Shown here one piece after another: positions 9,682 through 22,356 of a stretch of DNA of 64,000 bases. Every line of letters starts with the position of its first letter. The first letter of the stretch is position 1. Origin of the DNA: Fasciola hepatica. Taxonomy: Eukaryota; Platyhelminthes; Trematoda; Plagiorchiida; Fasciolidae. The notes below the pieces were generated by a model. It searched no databases and had not been told where the DNA came from. It worked only from the letters and a program-made list of their open reading frames with translations. The stretch covers positions 690,001-754,000 of the forward strand of contig CANUEZ040000151.1 of the NCBI GenBank assembly GCA_948099385.1, in the 5' to 3' direction. The translations under genes were made by a program, and so were the position numbers.

Positions 9682-12600
9682 GATAATGACGGCTTACTTC
9701 GGAGGCCCTCGAAGAATGTCAGGTGCGTGATCAAAACTTTACAAGCGATAGAATGGACAGACAAAATTCGTGACATTGTAGAAATGCGCGTGACAAAAGT
9801 AGGTAAGGTGGACTAAGAAGGGAGAATAGAGGGGATAAAGGTGTGATAAGTGTATGCACACCAGAGAAGAATGTAGGGAGTGTAAATGATCCAAGGGCTG
9901 ATTCAAATGAATAACCGGTAACTTTGAAAGTCAAAGTAAAATGGAGAATCTGACTGTTCCAGGTGGAGACGTCTGAAAGCAGGAAGACAAACATGATAGG
10001 GGCTAGAAATCGACATAGGAAACTTTAGTGGTGAGAGTCGATGGAGAAAAACGCAAGACGCACTGCAAGTGATTAGACAACAATGAATTGTTGATGCTCA
10101 CAATAGACAGTTAGCAAGCAGGGCACAAAACTCATCGTAAAACAGGGAGCGAGCAATGAAAGGCGTGAGGAGTGGGTCAAATGATAAAAATGATTGGGAG
10201 GATTAGATTTGGTAGATCTGAGGCATAGTTGAGGAAGAGATGAACGCATATCATGACGGACAGTGGCATGACAGCATGAAAAATGACGGGTGAGGGAATG
10301 CAGGATGCAAAGCGAATGTATATGCGCATATATCTGTGTATTTATTTATTTATGTAAGAGAAGCAAGTGCAAAGAACAATGAAGTCCTAGAAAAAAATCG
10401 GTGGTTGGAAGAGGCAGGTGAGGTTAGATTGAATGGCATAGAATTACCTTGGGAAAATTCCGGTGAGTTCTTTCATGACAGGTGAACATGGCGAATCACC
10501 GGACAGGGAGAGGAAAAAGGCTTTGGAGGCACAGAAGTGATGACGGCTGTGGAAGGCAGTTTATAGAAGAGGGAAGATGAAGGGAGGAACTGAAAAGAAT
10601 AGGTAAAGATAGATCGTGCAAGCGGGAAATTGCAAGTGGGACACGTGGTGACGGTCGAAAATGGGAGAACCTTCATTGAACGGACTAGCTTTATTCGGCG
10701 GGAAGGTAATGGCGGTGTAAGTGACTGAGCAGCGCACACAGCATATAGATACAAAGTGGAGAAGTGTACCTGAGAGTTGAGACTGCTTGTGGTACAAAGA
10801 TATAGCAGCAGTGACGGCGAACAGTGCGGGAGTGAAATAGGCGAAAGAGTACCATACAAATCAGGTTCTGGCAAAATAAGCGAATTGAAACTGTAAGATA
10901 AAACCATGAAGCGTAGATGATTTTACATTAGGTGTAACATGAAAAAGCAGAACAGCCTGAGAGGCACACAGAAAATACGCCTGGCGAGCAACGTATGAAA
11001 CAGGATATGACAGCACGGACCAAAAGGCGGTTGGGACATGACCAACTGAATTTTTTCACTACAGGTGAAACACGAAAAAGACTGAGAAAAAGAAGCACCG
11101 GGACAGCTGAACCAGTGGATGAACACAAGGCGCGAGAATTGAATGCACGTAAGAGTTGGAGCAATGGAACTGGGGAGCTGCCTGCCTGCAGGCAACTGTA
11201 CAAGTGGATGGAGCTGGAAGATGCTAATCGGGGCACTGCCTAATGGAAAGATCCACAGAGGAGTCGCGCAGCCAAGCAAGGAAAATATAGCAGTAGTGTT
11301 TAGACAATAAATGTGCCTGTAAAAGACGCAAAGTTTGGAAAGGCCAGTTCTAGCACCAGAATTGGTCACGGGTGCAGGTGGGACCGGTGCTTAATGGTAT
11401 TTAGCCTGAGAAGGGAGGAGGGGGGCTTGACAGAACTGTGGGCAGTGTGGCATAAGAATGCGATCAATGAGCTTTGTGAGCATAGGGTGATGCCATATGA
11501 ATAGAGACTAGGAGCGCGGAAAAGATGACTTGGATGGGAAAAGAAATATTGGCGGGCGCCGGCAGAACGAAGTAGGTGGTGTGATGATGACGTGTAATGA
11601 GAGGTAACAAGGTGAAATTTGATAGGAGCAAAGACAAAATGCGTAGGTTTGCATACCGTGGAAGAACGACAAAAATGGAATTGATAAGAGTGGTGACAAG
11701 AGTGATAGTAGGACTAACCGTGGCGGAACAATGTTGGTGAGGGCATGCGACATGTAGCCGACAGCACTGGATGCGGTAGGTCGATTAGTGTTAAAGCATG
11801 CGATCCGCAACCGGTGCTAGTCGGTTGGGCTGGCCGTGCTCCAGAATATCAAACTGAAAATCATTTCGAAGTTAACACAGGAAGTACGGTCCAACAGCCT
11901 CATTGGGCTCAAACTTTGTCGCAGACTGTCTGCAAGCCCGATGTGGGCCGGCCAAAGCCTTAGATGTGACCTCGCCCCGCACTGTTTGGAAATGCACGGA
12001 TGCTTATTGGTTATGCATTTGGAGCCTAGTTCAACTATGAAAGTATAAGATCCGCAATCTGAAGGGGAATTTGCCAGGTGTCTCGGAGGGCGGAGCCAGT
12101 GGTTGGTAGACGACAGTACAGCAGTCTTATCCAGGCCCGTACGTAGTGGGAAAGATCTTCCTGATGCTAAAACTGTTGATCAATTTTGGGGATGAAATGC
12201 TCATAAGGGGAAACTAGAAAAAGGAAGCAGATAAAGGAAGGCAGTCAGGGTGTGCCCCTGCCGCGGAGTAACCGTCATTGGAGGCTAATAAAAACGAACA
12301 GAGGACGAAGCATAAGTGTGGCTGAGACTACCAGAGAGGGAAGAAACAGGGTGTAGAAAAACAATAGTATTTCAATTCCATTTAATCATTACCAGAATGG
12401 CCACTTTTAGTCAGTCGTTGAGAAGTCAGTCAGATAGATGAAACCGTCTATCGTTGATTATGTCCTAAATTGGAGGGAGAAGGGTCTGCGAAGAAGTTGA
12501 CCTTTGAAGCCCAGGCCCCTCTTGTATGCTATAACCTCAGCTGCGCATATATTAGACAATTATAGCGTGCGTACAACTTGGAGGCATGGAATGAATGCCC
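9682..12600 (-). other. D 3' UTR, about 2.9 kb, pyrimidine-rich in sense
   Basis: From the RT end near 12629 the sense (minus) strand is rich in C and T. Landmarks shared with other copies are a GC-rich module at 11800-11990 (also 19240-19450 and 58320-58530) and patches matching 58560-59874. The part at 9740-10440 matches 48773-49430. It ends with a hairpin CTTCG...CGAAG at 9697-9714 and a degenerate TGATAATGA tail near 9682. Open frames such as 10907-10473 (-) are products of the base bias, not genes. Confidence 0.65.
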
Positions 12601-12628
12601 ATAGAATTTTGGACCTGGTCCGTGAAGC

Positions 12629-13420
12629 TCAAACGGTGATGGGAAAATTACTACAGAACCTGGAGTAGACAAAAAAGGAAAAAGGTGACCTGATGGCCGA
12701 TTTGACTATGCTAGAGGGGACAGTAAAAGGTCTGTACCGAAGAGAGTATGAGATTTCATACGAGAAGCTTACTGGGTTAAGGGAAAAATACTGGTTATGG
12801 AGCAGGTTATACGAGAGGACTAAATTTAGTCTTAAGCGGCGGAGCCAGAGTGGGTCAAGTTTCAGGTGTTGGTGTCGCTCTCTATAGCTTGAAGAAGTGG
12901 ACCAGCTGGGTAGTTGTTTGGTAAAAAGCCTTTGTATGCTTTCTGGCTCAACCCTGTCAGTTTTGGTTATGTAAGCAAATATCATTGGGTAGTATTCAAC
13001 CAAAGGCATGATTTGGGATTTGTAGATTTTGATGAGAAACTGTCCCAATGACGGAAGGAGCAGAAGAGAATGGCCACACCTCTTCAAGCCTTGGCCGCCT
13101 GGATGGCGGCTTGCTCAGTGACGTTGAGGGAGCTAGAACAGACGAGGCCCGAATAGCGGATGATAGGCTGTTTGGCCGCTGAAGACCCAACAAGAGTTGA
13201 GAATCCAGGGGGAAATTGGAATTTGTAGGTTGGGGCCTCGCACTAATCAGTGAAAAAATTCATCATCCAAGAGCAACACCAGCGGTCAGCTGAAACGTTG
13301 AAAGGAGTAGGAGTAGCATCATGAGAATTCAAGGAGGAAACTATTTCTTTATCATCTGCGAACAAGAAAGCCGTGCCATGGTGTACCAGATCCAGTGCGT
13401 CATTAGTGTGCTTCAGAAAC
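12629..13420 (-). pseudogene. D ORF2, RT core and C-terminal part
   Basis: Minus-strand translation near 13405-13345 gives PLFLKHTNDALD and then TAFLFADDKEIVSS, which is the RT catalytic FADD with its flanks. Further on, 13087-12629 reads through the thumb-side region: PLVEYYPMIF, SIQRLFTKQLPSWS, YRERHQHLKLDPLWLRRL. This aligns along its length with M ORF2. The frame changes between the two parts. The upstream RT part is displaced to 14510 and beyond by R1. Confidence 0.75.
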
Positions 13421-13561
13421 AGTGGAGGTCACACTTACATGTGATGCATGATCAAGATTTGAAAAGCTCGCTCCTCCTATTGCTAACAAGATTTGAAGCG
13501 AGAAGACGGGTGACAATGCCGCATTAGCTCAACGTACGCTAGATAGATTTTAAAGTGCTGC

Positions 13562-14501
13562 AGCTCCATTTGTCATGCTCCTTGCACCTTCAAAGCGTAA
13601 AGTGATGTCACTAGAATGGACGTCAACAATTCCGAGCCTGATGCTCGATGGAGGAGTGTTGGCAGTTGTCAACCACTTCACCTACCTCAGCAGAAGTGTG
13701 ACGACGGGTGGGAGCACTGTGGTAGAAGTGAGCACGCGTATATCCAAGGCCCGAGCGGCGTACGTTTGACTGAAGCACCTGTGGCGTCGATCTGATATTC
13801 AACTGAAGTTGAAAGGTCGTGTATATTGTGCCGCTGTGCGTTCAGTTTTGTTGTATGTTTGCGAGACTTGGAGTCTGCGAGCTGAAGATATTCGTCGTCT
13901 TGAGGTTTTCGACCACAGATGTTTACTTAGTATAGCTAAGATCGGGTGGATTAGCCGAGTAGGCAGTAGTGAGGTCAGAAATCAAGTATTGGGTACTAAT
14001 TCGGAGAACTCTCTGTCACAGCGTATCCAGCTTAGTAGACTTCGTTGGTTGGGGCGTGTGTTACGTATGTCAAACACAAGTCTACCATACCGTGTCCTAT
14101 TCTCCGTTCCTCCTAGAGAGTGGAAGAGACCACGTGGAGGTTAACAGATGACGTTGCAGCGGGGAATGAGAAAATGTACAGTGAACTTAGCAAAAGCAGG
14201 TGCTTCATGTCCTCGTGGTTGGCTGGAGACACTGAAGGATATGGCTGCGGACCGCAAACAGTGGCGATCGTATTGTCACTTCCTATCGAATCAGAATGAC
14301 TGATCGATGTGCGTTTGTACAGTTAGACTGTGGGTTCTCTTCGTTGGTTACTAGGGCATTCTCTCCCTTTCTCACCCGTGTAGGTCCACTCTTTGTCCAT
14401 CGTGTACATTCATACTTCCTAATTCAGCGTGCAGCATGATGAGAAAGACGGTGGTCAGTGGGGTTTGCCCTACCGTCTAAAGCTGTACAATGATGATGAT
14501 G
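13562..14501 (+). mobile_element. R1: 5'-truncated RTE (SR2/BovB-like) retrotransposon
   Basis: The reading frame (13575-14144) has the C-terminal RTE pattern: [24 protein letters not shown], then [13 protein letters not shown] and [11 protein letters not shown] stop sits near 13767. The 3' UTR holds a 7-bp stem, AGACGGT (14446-14452) with ACCGTCT (14472-14478), and ends in (ATG)4 at 14490-14501. Over about 940 bp it matches R2 (36310-35359) with only two or three differences seen. It interrupts the RT of D. RT catalytic motifs are lost to 5' truncation. Confidence 0.85.
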
Positions 14502-14509
14502 CCGTGTTT

Positions 14510-15061
14510 AACAATCGTTTACGTTATTTAGCAAGTGATGTGCATGTGAATAATGGGACGGTGAATAACGAGTTCTTTGACTGGTCCTTTTTTGACGGTA
14601 TCAGACTGGATTTGAGTGACAAAGTAAATAGGTTTAGTAGTAGATCTAAAAGTCCGAATCCACCGGTGATGATTACGGCTGGAGGTAACCCATCTGGTCG
14701 AAGGAGCATAGACGTTTTATAACGTGAAATGAGCCTGGAAATAACGTTTATTTAAATGCCAGGGTAGATAGAGAAGAGCCGGCCTTGGCAAGAGTATTCA
14801 CGGGGCTATATCCGAGGCGGGGGCTACGGAATTGGCGAAGTAGTGGGAAAAAGCCCCAGCGATATCAGAAAGGGAGGTGGTCGAAGTCTTATTCGCTAAT
14901 ACAACATTTTGAATAGTGGTATCCGTTACCGAACTCCTAGGTCTATGTGGCAATGGGAGTTTCAATACTTTATTGAGATGCCTCAGAGCCTTGGCTTCTT
15001 CATTGCGAAGCTGGTCCTTTTTTACGCCCCGGATAATATCAGTAAGATGCGTCAGTCCCAT
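14510..15061 (-). pseudogene. D ORF2, pre-RT linker and RT amino end
   Basis: The minus strand at 15061-14798 reads RNEEAKALRHLNK, with an AFSHYFANSVAPAS stretch after it, matching the linker in M ORF2 (FRDQEAKALSHPNKSQ, AFNAFFASAMAPAT). 14709-14524 gives RPDGLPPAVI and LLNLFTLS, the entry to RT. A gap in reading frame lies between. The sequence stops at about 14510, where the R1 tail begins. Confidence 0.7.
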
Positions 15062-15116
15062 CCAAAGGGAGAGCCGTGGTTTTGGAGGTGAAGTCCTTGC
15101 ATCTTAAGGTACTTAT

Positions 15117-15138
15117 TTTTTTTTTGGGGGGGGGGGGG
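15117..15138. repeat. T9-G13 homopolymer pair
   Basis: About nine T followed by thirteen G within D. This is a likely site of sequencing or assembly error. No function inferred. Confidence 0.7.
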
Positions 15139-15549
15139 AAGTTCGGATTTCCCAACGGAGTTTTGGGTTATAAGACTTAGCCTTGAGTGGTAGGTCCCCA
15201 CACAGTAGAAAAAGAGATCAGCCGCCTGTGGGGGTCAGCCGTTGGAAGAAAAATGCTTAAATCTTGGTTACGAATGAGATTGGGCAGAAGTTTCCAAGTT
15301 AAACCGAGAGAATTATTGACTGGGGTCGGGTAGCCTGATGGATGAGGAAGGAATGGAAGATTACCTGCTACCATCTTATTGCTGCTACCCGGAAACTCAT
15401 GCAGGACAGAAACCGAAAAGTTAGAAAAGCAGCGGGTGAATACAAAATCTAGGATACTGGCGTTTCTAGTAGGGGTTTTACCTTGTTGCGGCCAACCCCG
15501 GTATGAATATGGGAGACAAGGTCTAATAAGTCAGGAGGTGCTGTGGCGT

Positions 15550-15945
15550 TCGCTTAGGATATCCTAGGCCAGGTAAAGTCACCGGCTACAATTTTTGCTG
15601 CCAGGTGCAGCAGTGAGAGATGATCAAATGCTTCAGGTAAAGGAGATAAATCTGTGGTAGTAGAAGAGGGTGGGCGATAGACACAACCAATATGCATGAC
15701 TATAGTTGAGAACCGAATTTTGGGCCGTAGGGAATCCGGAATTAGGCTGAGTATAGTATGTCCAACGGGCCACACCGAAGAGGCGTGCAGTACGTACACT
15801 AGGCACCCACCTCCGCGTTTGTCAGTCCTGTTAACCCCTAAAACTTTGTGTCCCTCGAGCAGAATTTTACTTGTGTAAGAGTGTTTTATGAGCCAGGTTC
15901 CAGTAATAAAGATGATATCAGCACTTGATGTTAGAAGTTAAGTGA
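15550..15945 (-). pseudogene. D ORF2, endonuclease fragment
   Basis: In the minus-strand frame near 15930-15880 there is DIIFITGTWL (Glu of the usual ETWL replaced by Gly). NRTDKRGGGCLVYV follows near 15830, then HIGCVYRPPSSTTT near 15690 and IVAGDF near 15580. These are the ordered motifs of an APE-type endonuclease, although loss of the ETWL Glu and a frame change make it inactive. The C-terminal SDH motif is not seen. Confidence 0.7.
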
Positions 15946-16307
15946 TGATGTTTATTTGTGATGGACTGGGGGTTAAACGAGATCAAAAATGACCCATTCA
16001 CGTGGAAGTGAGTGTCTGGGCTAGGTAACTTATGCAAGTTATTGGGCAGAGAAAACACGTGGAGAGCGGCGTGAGCTGAAGCTAATGCAGAAAAGGAAAA
16101 GTGAGCGTTGAACGTTTCCTTGATGGCTTCAGAGGATTTAGTCGCAGATGACCCGGAAGTAATTAATTTCGGGATATTACGAAGTGAACGGGAAGACCTT
16201 TGACCGAGAAGCCTTGTTGCTTGTCCTAATTCTTTGGGATTTTTCGATGCTCCATTGTGACGACAGAACATGGGGTTATGGGATATATTGATTTGCCTGC
16301 TTGGCAA
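15918..16307 (-). pseudogene. Linker-like ORF2 fragment placed before the endonuclease
   Basis: It reads KNPKELGQATRLL and, about 30 residues on, SSEAIKETFNAHFSFSA. This resembles the linker between endonuclease and RT in this family, yet it lies upstream of D's endonuclease. It may come from another copy fused here. Its last residues (NPQSITNK) could alternatively be the first endonuclease motif. Assignment is uncertain. Confidence 0.4.
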
Positions 16308-16400
16308 CCTTGGTAATGGTTGATGTTGTGTGGTAAGAACAGGCCTCAGAAGGCGGGAGCCAGGAGAGTGTAGGGTGGCCTTGCCGCCTGTCGATGCGGC

Positions 16401-17757
16401 TCACTCGGGTGGGCAGGGATAGGAGTCGCCGAATGGTATACGGGGTATATGAGGATTATTTTGAAGGGGGGTGGCAGGAAAATGCAATTTTGCGTAGTTG
16501 GCACGCTGAGTACGGTGTTCTATCGAAGGTGCGACCGACTGGTAAGGTGCCGGTATTGGAAAACTGTTCATTGGGGCTGGAAGAAAGAAAAGGTTATGGG
16601 ATTGAATGCCACAGGATGGTGGAAGTTTATATGGGGGTGGTTTGTGGGCGTATCCTGCGGGTAAAAGGACTGTAACGAGGTGGGCGATGGTGACGTATAA
16701 CAAAACTTTTGGCATCGTAATGTAACTAACGGGATGAACGGTGGAGGCCCGGAAAGGCTAGGAAATCATGAGTGAGGCAGATGCAGCGTTGAATGATAAC
16801 TGTGAAGTGGGTTGCGGGTGTCGCCCGTATAAAAGCGCTTGGAGCTAGGAGTTCGCTGGGAGAAGATACGGCTTGAGAAACTACCTGTTTTGGGAACAGA
16901 ACATGACACCCTATTAGGGCATCTGTTCGATTCTAGATTTTGCAAAGACCATCGGAGTTTGACGTGGAGATATAAGGCGGTTGCTGCCTAGTAAACTAGA
17001 CGTTGAGGCCTTTAGTAGGAACGGAGTGCGGTTTGCCGAATTTTGGGTTAGCCGCCATGGGTTTCTGTTGGTGCCAACACTCCACCTTTCGGCACATAGG
17101 CGATGGGTCAGATCACAACGGCGAGACCGACCTGAGAAACACTACTTCCTGGCAGTTTACTTGCGGAGGTATGCCCTGAGCTTTGACGGGTCTGATTCGT
17201 ACGAGAAGTGGTGTAGTACCGCCTAGCAGATAGGTTTTAGTCGCAGCCAGCGCTTGGGTACAGGGACGACCATGAGTTCGTTTATGTGTAGCCTTAGAAG
17301 AGTGAGGCAATGTTGTTTGGTTAGGGAGGCTGCGCGATTTGGGTTCTGTTTCCGATGCGCAGGGCTGACCTGTCTGACGGGACTCGGTGGATTCTGGCCT
17401 CAGGCACCTATGAAATTACTGATGAGTCTAGTGCGCTTAGAGATTGATGGGTTTGGAGAAGGTTCATGCGTTGCGTCAAGATCTACATCGGACAATTGTT
17501 GGATTTCAGACGTTAGTTGCATAGAGTGGGTTGGGGAAATGCAGAAGGTATGTGTCTACTTGGCGGATTCCTGCCCCCAATGCTTGAGGGAGTTCAACCT
17601 TTTCAGCTTTTTTGCGTTTATTGGCGTTTTTTTGGATGCTATTCGAGTGTTTCTGAATGGTAAGTTAACAGCAATAACGCGTTGTTTATGAATAAACTCA
17701 CTGGCTGTGAGCGATTCCGAGAATCGGAAAGGCAGGAGAGTTTGCTCTGCTGTTTTT
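16401..17757 (-). pseudogene. D ORF1, carboxyl half
   Basis: At 17720-17570 the minus strand reads LPFRFSESLTASEFIHKQ and then NLPFRNTRIASKKTP. This aligns with the second half of the RNA-binding domain of M ORF1 (CPILMRFADDLSAKEFVK, NSPYKNIKIAEDKTP). The remainder to about 16401 is Pro-rich in pieces (16715-16401), as in the other copies. Multiple frame changes occur. The amino half of the domain is found at 32340-32200, beyond element C. Confidence 0.6.
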
Positions 17758-19846
17758 AATAATAATAATAACAATAATAATAATAATAATAGTTTATTTC
17801 GGATGACCCCGAGGCATGCTGTAACGCAAGATCAAACCGTCCGAATTCCAAGAGGATGATTCAGGTATATGCACTCGATGTTGTACAGGAGAAAGTACTT
17901 GGGTTACTCTTTAAGGCGGCCCCCGGCAAGTTTGAACTCAAGGTCGGGTGGCCAACCCAACCAAGTCAGGGTGGAGCTGGTCGGAGGTAGTAGACTCTTC
18001 TTGAAATAGTACAAAAAGGGAGCTATGCAACGAGGGAATCAAACAGAATTGATGGAAGTTTTGTCCACCCTGAGGAAAAAGAAGTTTCCAAAGGAGACAT
18101 GAACCAGCTATAGCGCTATGCGGAGTATAGCACGACTTTGGATTGAAATTAGACGATAAAAGGAATGAATTTGCAGACGAAGGACAATCGAAATCTTTCG
18201 AAGATTTTCCTTGTAAAGTTTAGCGACTAAATTTCGGCTGAGTCCGTTAAATACCCAGTGAAGGACTCATTTGTAGAGATTGCCTAGGTGATGGTGAATG
18301 AACTAGCTGTACGTAAACATGTAAACGTTGCGCACTTTGTTTTACTTTCAGAAAGATGGAATGTGATGCACCAAAATGGAAATGGGAACTGGGCCACAGA
18401 TCAATTTGTGATGCGTGGCCATGATAGTCGCAGATACACGGTTTGCAAAGATGAGTATTTAAATGACAGGTAAGTATTTACTTTTGATTATCGTTATCTA
18501 AAGGCCGAACATGATGACCAGAGAGATGCAAGGATCAAGACTTTTGAGATAATTTGCCTAGATAGAATACCGGGTATGAAAAAGCGCCAAACAACCGATG
18601 AATACGTTTGCAAAATTGGGCAGTGAAGTAGTTGACAGGTTAAATACCATCTGCTGGTGTTCTTTGTAAGAGGCAGATCCTAGGATGGCGAAAGATCAAA
18701 ATGCTGCAATACAGATGTCTCTCAGATGTCAAAGTATGGGGAGGGCATGAATCTTTGCAAGGTGAGGATATTGCAATGCTACAGCTGTGTGAACGAGCAA
18801 AGGGACTGATAGAGAGAGCGAACTATCACAATATCGTCGTCTGTTGGGATGCTCTGGAGACAAATATTCCTCAGTGAAATATACTGTTTGGACTTTGTGA
18901 GACGGAAGAGTCTGACAATATTGAATGTGACTTTTTGCAAATATTTCGATAACTGTGATAAAATAAGAGCGAGTTTTATCTCGGTGATTGGCTAGGTTTG
19001 CGAATGGGGCAAGCGGGTGGTTTGACACAAATCATCAGGAGAAAGGATCATGACCGGTAAGCCGAGTACGGAAACAGTCTTTCAACCCCAAGATAATTAT
19101 GTGCCAGGGAAAGTAGATTTTTACGGGGGTAAGAAGCAGTAAGTTAAGGTGGCGAAGATGTAGACAAGTACGATGAAAAAAGGTGATAACTGGGGGAGAA
19201 GGTTCCATATTTACAGCCTTTCTGGTGAATAAATGTTTTTTTTGCCGCAACCGGTGCTGGTGGGTGGGGCTGACTGTGCGCTGGACACCCAACCTGAAAA
19301 CCATTTCTGGTGACAGGAGGTGCGATCCACCATGCTGGCTGCGCCCGCACATCGTTGCAGACGTCCTGCACGCCCGATGTGGGCCGGCCAAAGTGGTGGA
19401 TCTGACCGCTCCCCTCACCGGCGGGCTTCGCTTGAGTGATATTGGCACTGTCACATAGAGATCGAATAGTCCAGGAGCTTGCGTCCAGGTTGCCACGGGT
19501 CCTGGAGAGCAGGGCTTATGTGGTAATGACGGAAATGACAAGCAGGTATCGAATTTCCAGCGGGAAATGTGGGCCAGGTATTATGCCGAGCCATCGAAGG
19601 GGAGGCACCATCAGTGGTTGTCTGGAAAGGTAAAAATATAAAAACGCAGTCTGGGGTGCTCCCAGCTCAGGATCAACGGTCAGTGGTAAGGAGAAACCTC
19701 TAGTATCTAGAAATTGGAATTACCTGGTGAATGGTTCGACTTAGCAAAACACAAGGTTGTACACGAAAGAATAATAAAACCTGAGTGGCATATACGGCGA
19801 CTTGTGTGGTACGTAAGTCTCGCGGCCCCCGACTCAGACCCGAGTG
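17758..19846 (-). other. C 3' UTR and (TTA)n tail
   Basis: The sense strand is pyrimidine-rich. The stretch GTTGATCCTGAGCTGG with CCAGACTGCGT (minus, near 19680-19640) recurs in A (58045-58090) and M (24370-24335). The GC-rich module is at 19240-19450. The element ends at a CGG...CCG stem (17800-17811) and the trinucleotide tail. Confidence 0.6.
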
Positions 19847-21900
19847 TCAGTAATTCAAACGAACTTTGCACGCTCGCTCCTCCGAAGAGTATGGATCATT
19901 GTTTGATACGAGTGTCAGGACATCAAGCCGTTTGTTTAACTCCTCTTTAAATCTCGGCAAGTAGCCTATTGCACGGACATTCTGTGGAAGTTTATTCCAC
20001 ATTTTGGAATATTCACCCATAAAGAAATTGGACCGTGGGCTGGTTCTCGAGGACGGCACAGTGACCGAATGACTGCTGTGTCGTAACGAATACCTTAGGC
20101 TTAATGGATCCCGTACCACAGAGGAAGATTGGCAGGATCTATATTTTAACAATGAGTGGAAAAAAACAGGTTGTTCTTCATGCGTCGGGGCCGAAGGGGT
20201 TCGAGGTGTAGCAAGTTACAGCGCTGTTTCTAGCTGAGGCTAGACGAATATCCAACTATTTGTTTAGTAAAGGTGCGCTGAACGTTTTCCATGGTTATCC
20301 TATCAATCTGGCGCATGTTGGAGCCAACTATTGAACCGTACTCTAGCAATGGTCTAACGTGTGCTGTATAGACACTTTACCTTACTTTACTTTCACGCAA
20401 ACGGAACATTTTGTGGACAAGTCCTACTAACCTGCGGGACCTGGCAATTTGAAGGTCCGCTTGCTCCAAGAAGTTGAACGAACAGGAGTAGTATATGCCC
20501 GGGTCGCGTAATGATGGTTTGTTGGGGATCAGATGACCACTTATACTAAACGTTTCGGGAGGGACATGACACTCGTATGCAAGAATGCAGCTTTTGTCCG
20601 CCGAGGACTTCGTTACCCAATCGGTACACCACGGAATGAGCATCCGTAAGTCCTCCGACATTTTTGCTATAGTACTACCCAATGAATTATGGTCGAACGT
20701 GTACAGCAACTTTGCGTCATCAGCAAGTTAAACGGAGTTCCATGGCGAACCACGGTAAATATTTCACTTGTGTACATGAGAAACAACAATGGGCCCAGTA
20801 CACTACCCTGGATCACACAGCTGGTTACAGGGCTGGGTGTCGAAATTGTGCCATCCACGCTTACCACTTGACTGCGCGAGGACAAGTACTATTCTAGCCA
20901 GGCATATAGTGGGTCAACAGTGCCGTACTTCTTAGCCTTTGACAACAAATGAATGTGAGACACCCGGTCGAAGGCTTTGGATATGTCTGAGAAGACTGAG
21001 GTCACTGCCTTACCATCATTCTCGGCTATCGTAATAAGGTTCAGGAAGTCAGTCATACAAGTTGCGCAGGATCGATGTTTTAGAAAACCATGCTGACTTT
21101 CAATTATAAGGTGGATTTTGGAGAGGTGGTCTGTTAGTTTAACTTTTATTATTCTTTTCATAATCCTCGATAATACTGGGGTATGATTCACAGGCCGGTA
21201 GTTGGCCGGGTCCTCCTGTGTTCCCTTCTTATGAATTGGAATAATAGCCGACGTTTTCCACGGTATAGGATACCAACTAAAGCGCACGGACAAATTGAAT
21301 AAATTCGATAAACGAATTGGGATATCTGGGCCACCCAATTCGAAGATGACCGATGGTAACGAGTCCGATCCGGAGTGGAAAGACATTGTGATATTTGAAA
21401 TTAAAGGCTCGATTTCGGAGGGCAGGAATGTTACAGAGGAAGGTGGCTCATATGATGGTACTTGTGGATTGCAGAAAGATGGTGCTGTGTCACTAATTAA
21501 GGAAGAAGCAAAAAACGTGTTAAGCACTTCTGCTGTGTCCAGCGGTTTTTCGAGGCACGTGTTATTGAAAGAGATAGATAAGGTTGTTTTGGGGTTCCTC
21601 GACTTTATCAGTTTTGCAAGAATCTCGACTTTCTTGGAATCACGTGAGGCCCTGTGTTCCTGTTGTATTATTTTACTCTCGGGGTACAGTTTCATCGTTT
21701 CAGCCAAACGATTTACCTGTATAGACAGTGCAAAGTCCCCTTGTTTTAAGATAAACCCGTTGGAGTCCACTTAACTTCAAGTTGAGACGAGACAAGTTGT
21801 TGTCTTTAGGGTGGATTGACGACCTTTGTGACGGGATTATTCCGATGAGGCATCGTTCAAAGATAGAGTAAAGTTGATCTGCCACCAGCCGGGGATTTGT
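19847..21900 (-). pseudogene. C ORF2: linker, reverse transcriptase, C-terminus
   Basis: The longest open piece (21770-20889) contains AEVLNTFFASSL, the RT entry NYRPVNHTPVLSRIM, QHGFLKHRSCATC and SDISKAFDRVSH. A stop follows, then GTISTPSPVTSCVIQGSVLGP (20 or fewer conserved residues around GSVLGP) near 20800. A frameshift falls just before the catalytic site, so the LADDAKLLYTF motif is read in the neighbouring frame near 20690. C-terminal blocks continue to 20377 and, after another break, 20152-19847 (FFMGEYSKMWNKLPQNVR). The gene is inactive but was once complete. Confidence 0.8.
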
Positions 21901-21918
21901 ACTTAAAAAAAAGGTGTC

Positions 21919-22356
21919 TCAATTTTGGCTGCAAATCAGAGGAGGTAGTTTATGCCAGTTAGCTTTATGACATGGTTTACGCGGGGGTGTCGGCTGTTTG
22001 TCCTTTATGGGCACTGTGAAGCAGTAGTAGACAGTTGCGTGATCACTCCCGGGTAGGTTATTCTGAACTTTTGTTATAACCTGAGTTAATCCTAATGACA
22101 AGATTAAGTCAAGAGTGTGGTCGAGTCTGGTTGGGGACTTGATGTGCTGCTTCCATCCTCCTAGGTGAAAGGCATTCAAAAACTGCAGTAAATGGCTTGG
22201 TGCTGTGATTGATGTCCAGAATATTTCTGGTGCACTAAAGTCACCAGCTATCAATTTTGGGCCTACTTCAAGATCACTAATGAAATTGAGTGCCTCTTTA
22301 ATTTGCAGAAAGCTATCAGGACTAGATCTAGGCGGACGGTATACGCAACCTAGCAT
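21919..22356 (-). pseudogene. C ORF2, endonuclease carboxyl part
   Basis: It begins MLGCVYRPPRSSPD and continues through KLIAGDFSAPEIFW (the GDFN motif with Asn changed to Ser), LGGWKQH, DLILSLGL and NLPGSDHATV (the SDH catalytic motif). The fragment starts abruptly, 8 bases from the M 3' tail. The missing amino part is at 30283-30013. Confidence 0.8.

Noticed and set aside
10473..11369. Open frames on the minus strand with hydrophobic, Ser/Leu/Phe-rich products
   Set aside because: They lie in the pyrimidine-rich 3' UTR of D. C/T bias alone gives such frames. They are not conserved as proteins in the matching UTR of A.
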